Shown piece after piece: positions 35,124 to 44,423 of a DNA stretch of 64,000 nucleotides; the first letter of the stretch is position 1, and each line of letters begins with the position of its first letter. Below the pieces are notes generated by a model. That model made no database searches. It saw nothing but the letters and a program-made list of their open reading frames with translations, and had not been told where the DNA came from. Source of the DNA: Aerococcus sp. (GTDB lineage Bacteria; Bacillota; Bacilli; Lactobacillales; Aerococcaceae); contig JAUMZE010000003.1 in the NCBI GenBank assembly GCA_030528285.1, forward strand, positions 162,810 to 226,809, written 5' to 3'. A program made the position numbers and the translations under genes.

Positions 35124-36203
35124 CTATTCGGCTTCCCCAGTAACTTCAGGATCGAAATACTGCGGACCGTTGAAGAACATCGCGTCTCCAAAGCTGAAGA
35201 AGTAATACCCCTCCTCAACAGCATGGCGATAGGCGTTCAAGACGTGCTCACGCCCCGCAAAGGCACTCACCATCATCACGAGGGTGGATTCCGGTAGGTG
35301 GAAGTTCGTCACAAAAGCATCTGTTGCGCGGTAGGTGAATCCTGGGTAAATGAAGATCGTCGTCCAGCCGTTCGCCGCCTGAATCTCACCGTCGAAGCGT
35401 TCCGCAATCGTTTCCAAGGTCCGAATCACCGTCGTTCCCACCGCAACGACTCGGTGCCCATTCGCTCGTGCTTGGCGGATCTTCTCAGCGTTCATTTCAT
35501 CCAAACGGTAGAACTCTGAATGCATCTCATGGTCCGTCACATTCTCCTCATGTACCGGGCGGAAAGTCCCCAACCCCACATGAAGTGTCAAATAGGCAAT
35601 ATCGACATCCATGTCTTGGATTTCTTCAAGAAAGGCTTTCGTGAAATGGAGGCCCGCAGTCGGTGCCGCGGCGGATCCATTCTCCTTGGCATAAACCGTC
35701 TGGTAGCGCTCTGGATCATCTAATTTTTCTTTGATGTAAGGAGGTAGTGGCATTTCTCCTAACGCTTCCAATGTTTCAATGAAGATCCCATCATACTCGA
35801 ATTCCACGAGTTTCCCACCCGCATAATCGAGATCCTCGATAACGTGGGCTTTGAGTTGGCCGTCCCCAAACGCAATGGTCGTGCCTACTTTTGCTCGGCG
35901 CGCAGGTTGAGTCAGGGTTTCCCATCGATCGCCCTCGGTATTATTCAACAGGAGCACTTCCATATGGGCGCCGGTATCCTCCTTGGTCCCGAGCAAACGC
36001 GCTGGGAGGACCCGCGTGTTGTTCAATACGAGCACATCGCCAGGATTCAACTCCTGTTTCAGATCCACAAACATCTCGTCCTTGTATTCCCCTGTCTGCG
36101 CGTCTAAACGCAACAATTTCGTATCGAGACGGTCTTTGGGTGGATGCTGGGCAATCAATTCTTGTGGCAAATCATAGTTAAAATCACTCGTTTTTAAAGT
36201 CAT
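35124..36203 (-). CDS. queA: S-adenosylmethionine:tRNA ribosyltransferase-isomerase
   Basis: A 359-residue enzyme that transfers and isomerises the ribosyl moiety of SAM onto preQ1-modified tRNA, forming epoxyqueuosine. The N terminus ([24 protein letters not shown]), [16 protein letters not shown] and the C-terminal [11 protein letters not shown] and [19 protein letters not shown] are diagnostic. Its start lies 20 bases inside the end of ruvB, indicating translational coupling. The ruvAB-queA order is common in Firmicutes. Confidence 0.97.
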   Translation of the reverse strand: MTLKTSDFNYDLPQELIAQHPPKDRLDTKLLRLDAQTGEYKDEMFVDLKQELNPGDVLVLNNTRVLPARLLGTKEDTGAHMEVLLLNNTEGDRWETLTQPARRAKVGTTIAFGDGQLKAHVIEDLDYAGGKLVEFEYDGIFIETLEALGEMPLPPYIKEKLDDPERYQTVYAKENGSAAAPTAGLHFTKAFLEEIQDMDVDIAYLTLHVGLGTFRPVHEENVTDHEMHSEFYRLDEMNAEKIRQARANGHRVVAVGTTVIRTLETIAERFDGEIQAANGWTTIFIYPGFTYRATDAFVTNFHLPESTLVMMVSAFAGREHVLNAYRHAVEEGYYFFSFGDAMFFNGPQYFDPEVTGEAE

Positions 36204-37215
36204 CCAATTCCCCCTGAAACTCGAATCCTAAATGCTGGTAGGCCTTCGCCGTTACCATCCGCCCTCTGGGAGTCCGCGTCAAAAAACCATTCTGCAATAA
36301 ATAGGGTTCATACATATCTTCAATTGTTTCTCGATCCTCGCTCACGTTGGCCGCAAGCGTTTGGATACCGACCGGACCACCCGCATAATTCTCGATGATC
36401 GTCCGGAGTAACCGACGATCCAAGGCATCTAACCCCTCTGAATCGATTTGTAGAATCTCCAGCGCATGCATCGTAACGGCAGTGCTAATCGGCTGATCGG
36501 GTGAGAGGACCTCCTGGAAGTCGCGCACCCGTTTCAAAATCCGGTTCGCAATCCGCGGCGTCCCCCGCGACCGACGTCCAATCTCCTGGGCCGCCGTTTG
36601 GGTGATTGGCGAATGGAGGACCTGACTGGAGCGATTCACGATGGACACTAATTCATCTGCGGTGTAGTAGCGCATATGTTCCACAATCCCAAACCGATCA
36701 CGGAGCGGGGCAGAGAGGGCGCCGGCTCTAGTCGTTGCACCAATCAGAGTGAATGGTGGCAAATCGAACTGAACTGCATGAGCCCCATTCTCCTGTCCAA
36801 CGATAATATCCACCCGGAAATCCTCCATCGCACTGTACAGCATCTCCTCCACAGTGCGCGGGAGGCGGTGAATTTCATCGATAAATAGGACATCGCCGGG
36901 CTCTAATTCATTGAGGAGCACCAACAAATCACCATTTTTCTCGATAGCGGGGCCACTGGTAATCCGGATTGATACGCCCATCTCATGTGCAATCACATTG
37001 GCGAGGGTGGTCTTTCCCAAACCAGGTGGGCCGTAGAGGAGCACGTGATCCAAGGACTCCTCCCGCTTTTTAGCTGCCTGGATATAAACAGACAGCTCTT
37101 CTTTCATTTCTGCTTGTCCGATGTAATCCACTAACTGCTGCGGGCGCAGAGTCGCTTCATAGACCTCTTCATCCGGCATTATTTCTGGGGACTGTTCCCG
37201 TGGTTCTTCGCTCAT
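36184..37215 (-). CDS. ruvB: Holliday junction branch migration helicase RuvB
   Basis: A 343-residue AAA+ motor that drives branch migration with RuvA. Walker [12 protein letters not shown], Walker [11 protein letters not shown], sensor 1 GATTRAG and the arginine region LRDRFGI are intact, and the winged-helix C terminus ends [20 protein letters not shown]. It lies 45 bases after ruvA and overlaps queA. Confidence 0.98.
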   Translation of the reverse strand: MSEEPREQSPEIMPDEEVYEATLRPQQLVDYIGQAEMKEELSVYIQAAKKREESLDHVLLYGPPGLGKTTLANVIAHEMGVSIRITSGPAIEKNGDLLVLLNELEPGDVLFIDEIHRLPRTVEEMLYSAMEDFRVDIIVGQENGAHAVQFDLPPFTLIGATTRAGALSAPLRDRFGIVEHMRYYTADELVSIVNRSSQVLHSPITQTAAQEIGRRSRGTPRIANRILKRVRDFQEVLSPDQPISTAVTMHALEILQIDSEGLDALDRRLLRTIIENYAGGPVGIQTLAANVSEDRETIEDMYEPYLLQNGFLTRTPRGRMVTAKAYQHLGFEFQGELDDFKNE

Positions 37216-37260
37216 CTTTTCGCCTCCTCTACATTCGATTAGTGGTTGATCGCTTCATTA

Positions 37261-37872
37261 CTAATTAACAGTCATAAAATGGAGGGCTACACGAATCGCC
37301 TCCGCGGTCGTTTCCACCCCGGTGAAATCGGCTTTTTCTTTGACCCTATCAATCTGACGAGCGGTGTAGCCGAGGCTCGTTAAAGCGTCCGTGAGTTCAC
37401 TCATAAAGGTTGGTTCCTCAGTCGTCGCTGGGGCTGCTTCAATCGATATGCCCTTCGCTGTTTCCGTCTCTTCATTCACAAGGCGGTCAGCGAGGTCCAA
37501 AATCATCTGCTGAGCAGTTTTCTTGCCGACACCAGGAAACTTGGTGAGGAATTTAATATCTCCACTCGTAATGGCCTGGATCAGCCCTGCGTGATCATCC
37601 AGCGAGAGAATAGACAACGCACTGCGCGGTCCAATCCCACTCACACTGATTAATTCAAGGAAGAGCTCTTTTTCTTCTTTGGTTTTGAACCCGTAGAGAC
37701 GCAGATTATCCTGCGACACGGCGAGATACAGCCAAATGGTGATCGCTTGCTTGATCAGTGGGGTGAAACGATACGGATTCGCCGTAATCACATGGTACCC
37801 AACGCCTCCGACTTCGATTGCGAGGGCGTCACTCTCGATATCGACCAACTGCCCCTTAAAGAATTCGTACAT
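37261..37872 (-). CDS. ruvA: Holliday junction DNA-binding protein RuvA
   Basis: A 203-residue protein that binds four-way junctions as a tetramer and loads RuvB. The OB-fold start (MYEFFKGQLVDIESDALAIE), the helix-hairpin-helix motifs (VSGIGPRSALSILS and FPGVGKKTAQQMIL), and the RuvB-binding C-terminal domain (LTSLGYTARQIDRV) are visible. Starts eight bases after msrB. Confidence 0.97.
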   Translation of the reverse strand: MYEFFKGQLVDIESDALAIEVGGVGYHVITANPYRFTPLIKQAITIWLYLAVSQDNLRLYGFKTKEEKELFLELISVSGIGPRSALSILSLDDHAGLIQAITSGDIKFLTKFPGVGKKTAQQMILDLADRLVNEETETAKGISIEAAPATTEEPTFMSELTDALTSLGYTARQIDRVKEKADFTGVETTAEAIRVALHFMTVN

Positions 37873-37880
37873 GTGAATCC

Positions 37881-38324
37881 CTACTCTACATATTTCTTGT
37901 AGTCGCCGTAACCGCGTTCGTCCATTTCTTCATAAGGAATAAAGTCGAGCGCAGCGGAATTGATGCAGTAACGCAATCCGCCCATTTCTTCGGGACCATC
38001 ATTGAACACATGACCGAGATGAGAATCTGCTCCTTCACTTCTAACCTCAGTTCTCACCATCCCGAATGAGGTATCGGTATTTTCGTTCAGGGCTTCGGTT
38101 TCGATCGGTTTACTGAAGGCTGGCCACCCACAGCCGGAGTTGTATTTCGCACTGGAACTGAAGAGCGGTTTGCCGTCCACAATATCGACGTAAATGCCCT
38201 TCTCAAAATGCTCATCATATTTATTCGTAAATGGACGCTCCGTCGCGCCATTTTGGGTGACATTGTATTCTAGTTCTGAGAGCTCCTCTAAACGTTTTGC
38301 TTTGTCTTGGTCATTGAATGCCAT
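37881..38324 (-). CDS. msrB: Peptide-methionine (R)-S-oxide reductase
   Basis: A 147-residue enzyme reducing methionine-R-sulfoxide in proteins. The core [12 protein letters not shown] and the catalytic Cys in [11 protein letters not shown] are present, with the typical [15 protein letters not shown] region and no zinc-binding CxxC pairs, as in many Gram-positive forms. The ATG at 38324 has AAAGGAAGAGG upstream and is preferred over a longer reading. Placed between mutL and ruvA with its own candidate promoter. Fits an organism producing H2O2. Confidence 0.95.
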   Translation of the reverse strand: MAFNDQDKAKRLEELSELEYNVTQNGATERPFTNKYDEHFEKGIYVDIVDGKPLFSSSAKYNSGCGWPAFSKPIETEALNENTDTSFGMVRTEVRSEGADSHLGHVFNDGPEEMGGLRYCINSAALDFIPYEEMDERGYGDYKKYVE

Positions 38325-38364
38325 CCTGTCCTCTTCCTTTCCCACAATGATTGTCATAATCAAA

Positions 38365-38393
38365 AGCTTAGCACGGCCACTCTGATTCGTAAA
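38365..38393 (-). promoter_or_regulatory. Candidate internal promoter before msrB
   Basis: On the minus strand TTTACG (38388-38393), 17 bases, TAAGCT (38365-38370) with TG-C before the -10 (extended). Confidence 0.45.
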
Positions 38394-38433
38394 CTATTTT
38401 TACTGTGGGGCCGCTCGCAGTAAGAGGCAATGA

Positions 38434-40428
38434 CTAATGCAGATGCTGATTAAACTTGGACACATGTGGATCCTGAATGCGTTTGAACATCCGCTCGATC
38501 TCGTAATTGGTGAAACGGATCAGAACGGGCCTTCCATGCGGGCAATTATACGGATTCTCGCAAAATGCCAAGTCGTGCAGTAACTGCTTCGCCTGCCGAT
38601 CATCGAGGTAGTGATTCGCCTTGATTGAGAGACGGCAGCTCATCATAATCGCTGTGGATTCGAGGTACGACGCCACTGACGCTTCTGGATCTGTAATAGC
38701 GAGTTCAATGAGGTCTTGAATATCTCGCTCTACATGCCCACTTGCCATCCATGCCGGGTGTTCATGAATCGCAAAACTGGTCGGTCCAAACGATTCCAGC
38801 TCGATCCCCATGTCCTTAATCTTGTCCTGTGCCTGGCTAATCTTTTCGTATTCGGCAGGCGGATAATCGAGCACGATCGGGACGAGGAGGGACTGACGCT
38901 CAAGACCATAATCCCCAATGATCTCCCGGAAATACTCATATTTGATCCGCTCCTGAGCCGCATGCTGGTCCACCATGTACATATTCTCTCCGTCCGAGGT
39001 AATCAAATACGTCGCCTGGAGCTGTCCCACGTAGTCCAATTCAGGGAACGAGGGATTACGCGTGGTTTGTTTTGGATTGAACATGGAGTGATCACCGGAC
39101 GTTGAAGTTGTAGTCCTTTCACTGGCTGAGGTCGCTGGTGGCGCGTCTTCCTGCGTTGGTTGGTTTGCTGCCGTTAATGAGTCCTCGTTCATTGGAGCGT
39201 CTTCACCCATTGCAATCTGTTTATCTTCAATAGTCGATTCAGGGGTTGGATTGAGTCCATCTATTTTCTTCTTTGGATATACTCCCCGCTCTTCCTCACT
39301 CACTTTGGGTGCGTCCTCTGCCACTTCAAAACCGGTGGCGGTATTTTCTGCCTCGCTGCGTGCCTGTTTGAAATCGAGGGCTCCCTGTTCGACGGCTTCC
39401 TCCTCTTTCCAGGCAAAAGGTGTCTTGTCCAGAGCTTTCGGGATCCGCTGCATTGGCTGCAAGACCTCTCTAATAGCGGACTGGATCGCCTCGTACAATT
39501 CCGGTTCCTTACTGATGCGGACTTCCTGTTTGGTCGGATGCACATTCACGTCGAGGAGCTGAGCATCCAGTTCGATATCGATCACCGCAATCGGATACCG
39601 CCCTACCATCAGTTTGGACTGGTACCCCTTAATCACAGCCTGATTGAGGGTGTAATTCTTGATGTAGCGTCCATTGAGGAAGATCGAAATATAATTTTTC
39701 GAAGCGCGCGTGGTATCCGGGGGCGCAATGTAGCCGTCAATCGTAAAATCGAGGGTTTCATGGTGGATATGCGTCATATCACGTGCCGTTTTCACCCCGT
39801 ACACCGACGCTAATACTTCCTGTTGCTGGTTCTTGCCATTCGTTTGGAGGAGGAGCCGCCCTTCATGTTCGTAATGAAAAGCGATCTCTGGGTGTCCCAA
39901 TGCTTCTCTAGTGACAATATCTGTAATATGCGCGAGTTCCGTGTTTAAGCTCTTCACGTATTTGAGGCGAGCTGGCGTATTGTAGAACAGATTTTCTACC
40001 AGTACCCGCGTTCCCTGCCTGAGAATCGTCGGATGATCATCCACAATCGCCCCATCTGAGAGGGAAAGAAACGTCCCCTCCTCTCCGTCACTCGTCTCTA
40101 AGATCATCTCGGACACAGACGCAATACTCGGGAGTGCCTCCCCGCGGAAACCGAGTGTTTTAATTTTGAACAGATCACGACTCGTCAGGATTTTACTGGT
40201 CGCATGCCGTTTGAATGCGAGTACTGCATCGTCATGACTCATCCCAATCCCATCATCCACTACTTGAATCTGCTTCATGCCGGCTTCACTCACGGTAATG
40301 GTGATCGTTTTGGCCTCAGCATCGATCGCATTCTCGAGGAGCTCCTTTACCACAGAGGCCGGACGTTCCACGACCTCCCCTGCCGCGATTTGGTTTGCCA
40401 CTTGGGCAGGCAGTTCGTGCACATGCAT
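38434..40428 (-). CDS. mutL: DNA mismatch repair protein MutL
   Basis: A 664-residue GHKL ATPase linking MutS to downstream repair. N-terminal motifs: NQIAAGEVVERPASVVKELL, VDDGIGM and GFRGEALPSIASVSE. A long acidic, low-complexity linker (about 330-450) joins the C-terminal dimerisation domain with DQHAAQERIKYE, the metal-binding motif of MutL endonucleases, and CPHGRPVLIRF. Its ATG overlaps the mutS stop by one base (TAATG). Confidence 0.97.
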   Translation of the reverse strand: MHVHELPAQVANQIAAGEVVERPASVVKELLENAIDAEAKTITITVSEAGMKQIQVVDDGIGMSHDDAVLAFKRHATSKILTSRDLFKIKTLGFRGEALPSIASVSEMILETSDGEEGTFLSLSDGAIVDDHPTILRQGTRVLVENLFYNTPARLKYVKSLNTELAHITDIVTREALGHPEIAFHYEHEGRLLLQTNGKNQQQEVLASVYGVKTARDMTHIHHETLDFTIDGYIAPPDTTRASKNYISIFLNGRYIKNYTLNQAVIKGYQSKLMVGRYPIAVIDIELDAQLLDVNVHPTKQEVRISKEPELYEAIQSAIREVLQPMQRIPKALDKTPFAWKEEEAVEQGALDFKQARSEAENTATGFEVAEDAPKVSEEERGVYPKKKIDGLNPTPESTIEDKQIAMGEDAPMNEDSLTAANQPTQEDAPPATSASERTTTSTSGDHSMFNPKQTTRNPSFPELDYVGQLQATYLITSDGENMYMVDQHAAQERIKYEYFREIIGDYGLERQSLLVPIVLDYPPAEYEKISQAQDKIKDMGIELESFGPTSFAIHEHPAWMASGHVERDIQDLIELAITDPEASVASYLESTAIMMSCRLSIKANHYLDDRQAKQLLHDLAFCENPYNCPHGRPVLIRFTNYEIERMFKRIQDPHVSKFNQHLH

Positions 40429-43076
40429 TAGTCATCCTCCTTTAATTGTTCTTGCCACTGATGAATATGTTCAAAAGCTTGGTACGGGGTTAATTGATTC
40501 ACATCCAGACCGATCAAATCATCGAGGATAGCTGTTTCTGTGGCCGTCTTCTCATTGAGAGTATCTGCTGAGGTGTCCTCCCCCACAAACAGAGACATCT
40601 GTTGATATGGATCATTGGACACTGCCTCCCTCTCTAGTCGTTCGAGGATATGAGTCGCATTCGTCAATAGGCTGTGTGGCATCCCCGCTAGTTTAGCGAC
40701 ATGGATTCCGTAACTCTTGTCAGCCGGTCCCGCAAACACCTTATGGAGGAAAATCACCTCACCATTTTCTTCGCGTGCACCAACATGGACATTCTGCAGC
40801 CCCGGTAATGCCTCCTCGAGCTGGGTGAGTTCGTGATAGTGCGTAGAGAAGAGGACCTTGGCTTTGAAATGCTGATCGAGATACTCCAGAATCGCCTGGG
40901 CCAGCGCAATCCCATCATAGGTGGAGGTCCCGCGCCCAATCTCGTCAAATAATAACAAACTCCGATCAGTCGCATTCTGGATCGCTTGGTTCGTCTCCAT
41001 CATCTCCACCATGAACGTACTCTGACCCGCTTGGAGGTCATCCGTTGCCCCAATCCGCGTGAAAATCTGGTCGAATATCGGGAGCGTTGCTGATTTAGCC
41101 GGCACAAAGCACCCAATCTGCGCCAGAATGACGATCAAGCCGAGTTGGCGCATGTAGGTGGATTTACCAGACATATTCGGACCCGTAATCAGGAGAATAT
41201 GCGTCTGGTTGTCCATCTCAATATTGTTCGGTACAAATTGATCGCGACCAATCGTTTCTTCGACTACGGGATGGCGACTGTCGATCACTTGAAGCGTCTG
41301 ATAGTCCGTCGCAAAGGTGGGGCGTACAAACTGATGGGTTTCGCTTACGTCTGCCAATGCTTGAATCACATCGACACTGGCGATCGCTTGTGCCAACATC
41401 TGGAGTGGATGCTGATACTGTTTGATGGTATCTCTGACCTTGACGAACAATTGATATTCCAGCTCGGTTGATTTCTCCTCTGCCTCTAAGATCCGCTGTT
41501 CCATCTCCTTTAATTCAGGCGTAATGAAGCGCTCCGCATTGGCGAGAGTTTGTTTACGTTCATAGCGCCCCTCAGGCAACATCGAGAGGTTGGCACGCGT
41601 GACCTCAATGTAGTAACCGAATACTTTGTTGTAGCCAATCTTGAGGGATTTAATACCTGTCACTTCTCGCTCCTTGGTCTGGAGATTGGCGAGCCACTCG
41701 TGCCCATTCTTCATTGCTTCACGGTAGGAATCGAGCGTCTCGTCAAAGCCGTCATTAATGATATTCCCCTCCGTGACCACGGCACCGGCTTCGGGATTAA
41801 TCGCTCGTTTGATGAGATCGACCACTTCAGGCAGGGTCTCCATTCGCTCCAGTAACGACTGCCACGGTTGGTTATCGCTACCCTGGTCGATAGTTTCCAG
41901 GTGGCTAAAAATCGCTGGCACCTGCTCGAGGGAATGTTTCAATTGGAGGAGTTCGCGGGCATTCACCTGACTCATGGAAATCCGTGCGACCAGTCGTTCC
42001 AGGTCGTACACTCCGCTCAACTGCTCCTGAATGCTCATCCGCTCGAAGAAATGATCGATCAGAGAGGCCAATTGATCCTGACGTTTTTCAATATCTGATT
42101 GAATAATGAGAGGACGATCGAGCCACTGTTTGAGGAGGCGTCCGCCCATCGCTGTTTTGGTTTGATCGATGAAATGCAGTAGACTCCCCGTGCGCCGCTC
42201 CGTTCTGATGGAGGCTGTTAACTCCAGATTCTTCTTGGCGAAATAATCCATATGCAGATAATGATCTACTTCATAATGCTCTGCCTGCTGCCAATGCCCC
42301 ACAGTCTGGAATTGCGTATGGTAGATGTACCCGAGCAATAAATGGAGAACTTCTCGCTCCTTCTCATCCTCAATCTGGGATAACAAGGTCTCTGTCTGCT
42401 GGGCCTGCTCCTGATTCTCATTGGCCAATTGATACAGCGATAATGTGAATGGCTGGAGACTCTGGAGGCGATCCAGCTGTTCATCACTGAGCGGTTCACT
42501 CATCACGACTTCCTTGGTTTGGAGCTGGGCAAACTCACTCTCCAGTGCCCCAAAACTCGAAAGCTCCGTTGCCTTCAATTCACCGGTTGAAATATCCGCA
42601 TACCCCAGAGCATAACGGTCACTGCCCAATGCTAGGAGTGCAGTGAGGTAGTTATTGCTGTGGTCGCTACTACCCGATGCCATGTAGGTCCCCGGCGTAA
42701 TCACCCGAATCACTTGGCGGTCCACCATGCCCTTAGTGAGCTTTGGATCCTCCATCTGTTCAGCGATTGCTACCTTATAACCTTGATTAATGAGGACTTT
42801 GACATATTCATCCACCGCATGATGTGGCACCCCGCACATAGGAATCGGATCTTCAGAGTTCTTGTTACGGCTGGTTAGGGTAATCTCTAAAATCTGCGCC
42901 GCCTTCTTTGCGTCCTCATTGAATAACTCGTAAAAATCCCCCAGACGGAAAAAGAGAAAAGCATCCGGATACTTTTCTTTCATTGCTTCATATTGTTCCA
43001 TCATCGGTGTCGCCTTTTTCGCCAAAGGATCACCCTCTCTCATTTTTGTTTTAATCAGGAGCACTCTTTTTGTCAT
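40428..43076 (-). CDS. mutS: DNA mismatch repair protein MutS
   Basis: A mismatch-recognition ATPase of up to 882 residues. Mismatch-binding GDFYELF is near the N terminus, Walker A is GPNMSGKSTYM, Walker B LLLFDEIGRGTST, and the C-terminal clamp-binding tail is present. The start is uncertain: the ATG at 43076 has AGGAG only two bases before it, while a TTG at 43025 (AKKATPMMEQY start, 865 residues) has GAGAGGGTGA upstream and matches the usual MutS N terminus. Head gene of the mutS-mutL pair. Confidence 0.96.
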   Translation of the reverse strand: MTKRVLLIKTKMREGDPLAKKATPMMEQYEAMKEKYPDAFLFFRLGDFYELFNEDAKKAAQILEITLTSRNKNSEDPIPMCGVPHHAVDEYVKVLINQGYKVAIAEQMEDPKLTKGMVDRQVIRVITPGTYMASGSSDHSNNYLTALLALGSDRYALGYADISTGELKATELSSFGALESEFAQLQTKEVVMSEPLSDEQLDRLQSLQPFTLSLYQLANENQEQAQQTETLLSQIEDEKEREVLHLLLGYIYHTQFQTVGHWQQAEHYEVDHYLHMDYFAKKNLELTASIRTERRTGSLLHFIDQTKTAMGGRLLKQWLDRPLIIQSDIEKRQDQLASLIDHFFERMSIQEQLSGVYDLERLVARISMSQVNARELLQLKHSLEQVPAIFSHLETIDQGSDNQPWQSLLERMETLPEVVDLIKRAINPEAGAVVTEGNIINDGFDETLDSYREAMKNGHEWLANLQTKEREVTGIKSLKIGYNKVFGYYIEVTRANLSMLPEGRYERKQTLANAERFITPELKEMEQRILEAEEKSTELEYQLFVKVRDTIKQYQHPLQMLAQAIASVDVIQALADVSETHQFVRPTFATDYQTLQVIDSRHPVVEETIGRDQFVPNNIEMDNQTHILLITGPNMSGKSTYMRQLGLIVILAQIGCFVPAKSATLPIFDQIFTRIGATDDLQAGQSTFMVEMMETNQAIQNATDRSLLLFDEIGRGTSTYDGIALAQAILEYLDQHFKAKVLFSTHYHELTQLEEALPGLQNVHVGAREENGEVIFLHKVFAGPADKSYGIHVAKLAGMPHSLLTNATHILERLEREAVSNDPYQQMSLFVGEDTSADTLNEKTATETAILDDLIGLDVNQLTPYQAFEHIHQWQEQLKEDD

Positions 43077-43106
43077 ATCTCCTGTGTTGATTTTCGTTCA
43101 TGACCC

Positions 43107-43134
43107 ATTCTAACACACTTCCCACCTTGCCCAA
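43107..43134 (-). promoter_or_regulatory. Predicted promoter of mutS
   Basis: On the minus strand TTGGGC (43129-43134), 16 bases, TAGAAT (43107-43112) with TG-T extending the -10. Confidence 0.5.
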
Positions 43135-43248
43135 TGAATTCGCTCGGGGTAAAATCAGCTTCAATCCCTCAGGCATTAGGAGGAATAATATATGTGGATG
43201 CTACGATGACTGATGATACATTCCTCCTCCTTTCAATTACACCACCAC

Positions 43249-43283
43249 AAAAAATCACCCAGATAATATATTCTGAGTGATTT
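43249..43283 (-). terminator. Rho-independent terminator after the GIY-YIG gene
   Basis: Stem AAATCACTCAGA / TCTGGGTGATTT followed by TTTT on the minus strand, about 90 bases past the stop codon. Confidence 0.8.
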
Positions 43284-43374
43284 CTGCTTGTTCCTGAGTG
43301 TTGCGCGTCTGATGGTTAAGACATCTCCATCACTATCTTATAGCGATTATTCCTATATAGTTATCATGCATTAA

Positions 43375-44250
43375 CTACTCCTCATTTTCAATTTCTTTCA
43401 AGGACCGTCCTTTGTCATCCTTCCATTCTGTGAGGCCGTTCATGCTGGCATAACGCACGAATCCCGCTGCTGCAGAAGGGCTTGTGAACAGCGTATCGGC
43501 AGTTAAGCGCTGGTTTTCTAGGCGATCTTGGTACTGTTTTCTCAGATTTTGGATGTGGCGCGGGCAACTCTTCGTAGCTAGTTCGCGCACGATGGAATCC
43601 TTATAAACGATAAATCCCTCAGGCACACGCCGCCCAGTTGCATCTACTTGCCGTCCCTTGAGATAAAGAAGCGGTTCGACAACTGTTTTCTTTTCTTCCT
43701 GAATCGAAACGGTCTCCTCCAGTGGCATAAAGACCGGATAGCCGAGTGTCCCCATCACGATTTTGGCGTAGTCGATAAATTCCTCGAGCTCACTTTCTTT
43801 TTCTTCGGTGGTATGTCCTGACGTTGGATCGAGGTTATTCCTCACCTGATAGCGATTCGCTTCCACCGCCAAATTAAAGAAGCGATTTTCAAGATAACTA
43901 ATTTCAGTCGGCCCAAACGAATGATTCGAGGTCGTAAATACCACTGCTTCGGTCCAGTAATCCTCCGCCATGGCACGTTTATGTTCCTGCAGACGGTACA
44001 AGACCCCCTCACCGTTCTTTCTCGTCCCCGCCTGTCCTACATAAACCATCTTATCGCCGGTTACATCTGACACGCCAAACAAGAAGTAGACGCCACTCTG
44101 CTTGAGATCCGCTCGATTGCGGCATTTCTCCAGATCTGTGCGTGGAATCTTGTAGGCGAGACCCGTCCAATTCGCTAGGGTGCATTTCACTCGCCCACTC
44201 GCTGTCCCATCCATCAAAAATAGATTAATACTCTTGCCACGCACTGCCAT
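43375..44250 (-). CDS. GIY-YIG nuclease-domain protein with DUF4357-like C terminus
   Basis: A 291-residue protein. The GIY-YIG core is present as GVYFLFG (53-59) and YVGQAG (70-75), with an Arg at 86 (LYRLQEH) and Glu121 in YLENRFF as candidate catalytic residues. After a linker the C terminus (FTSPSAAAGFVRYASMNGLTEWKDDKGRSL) matches the DUF4357 pattern often joined to this nuclease domain. Its substrate is unknown; related proteins are found in accessory regions, but nothing mobile is seen beside it. Monocistronic. Confidence 0.85.
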   Translation of the reverse strand: MAVRGKSINLFLMDGTASGRVKCTLANWTGLAYKIPRTDLEKCRNRADLKQSGVYFLFGVSDVTGDKMVYVGQAGTRKNGEGVLYRLQEHKRAMAEDYWTEAVVFTTSNHSFGPTEISYLENRFFNLAVEANRYQVRNNLDPTSGHTTEEKESELEEFIDYAKIVMGTLGYPVFMPLEETVSIQEEKKTVVEPLLYLKGRQVDATGRRVPEGFIVYKDSIVRELATKSCPRHIQNLRKQYQDRLENQRLTADTLFTSPSAAAGFVRYASMNGLTEWKDDKGRSLKEIENEE

Positions 44251-44361
44251 CGCCCTCTCCTACAACTATTTCCCGTATCATCCATCTGAAAGCGTTCTTT
44301 CTTTCTTCAGTATATCATCTTTTTCACTACAATCCTTTTAAAAGTAACAAATCCCTTCATC

Positions 44362-44394
44362 AAAAAAGCGCCCAGCCAATCTGACTGAGCACTT
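44362..44394 (-). terminator. Rho-independent terminator of the bceAB-like operon
   Basis: Imperfect stem AAGTGCTCAG / CTGGGCGCTT followed by TTTTTT on the minus strand, 30 bases past the permease stop. Confidence 0.85.
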
Positions 44395-44423
44395 TTCGTT
44401 CGATACAAATGATCTGTTATCTA

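Noticed and set aside
43192-43209. AGGAGG followed by a five-codon frame (MWMLR) on the plus strand
   Set aside because: Too short to support; no promoter or downstream gene on that strand.
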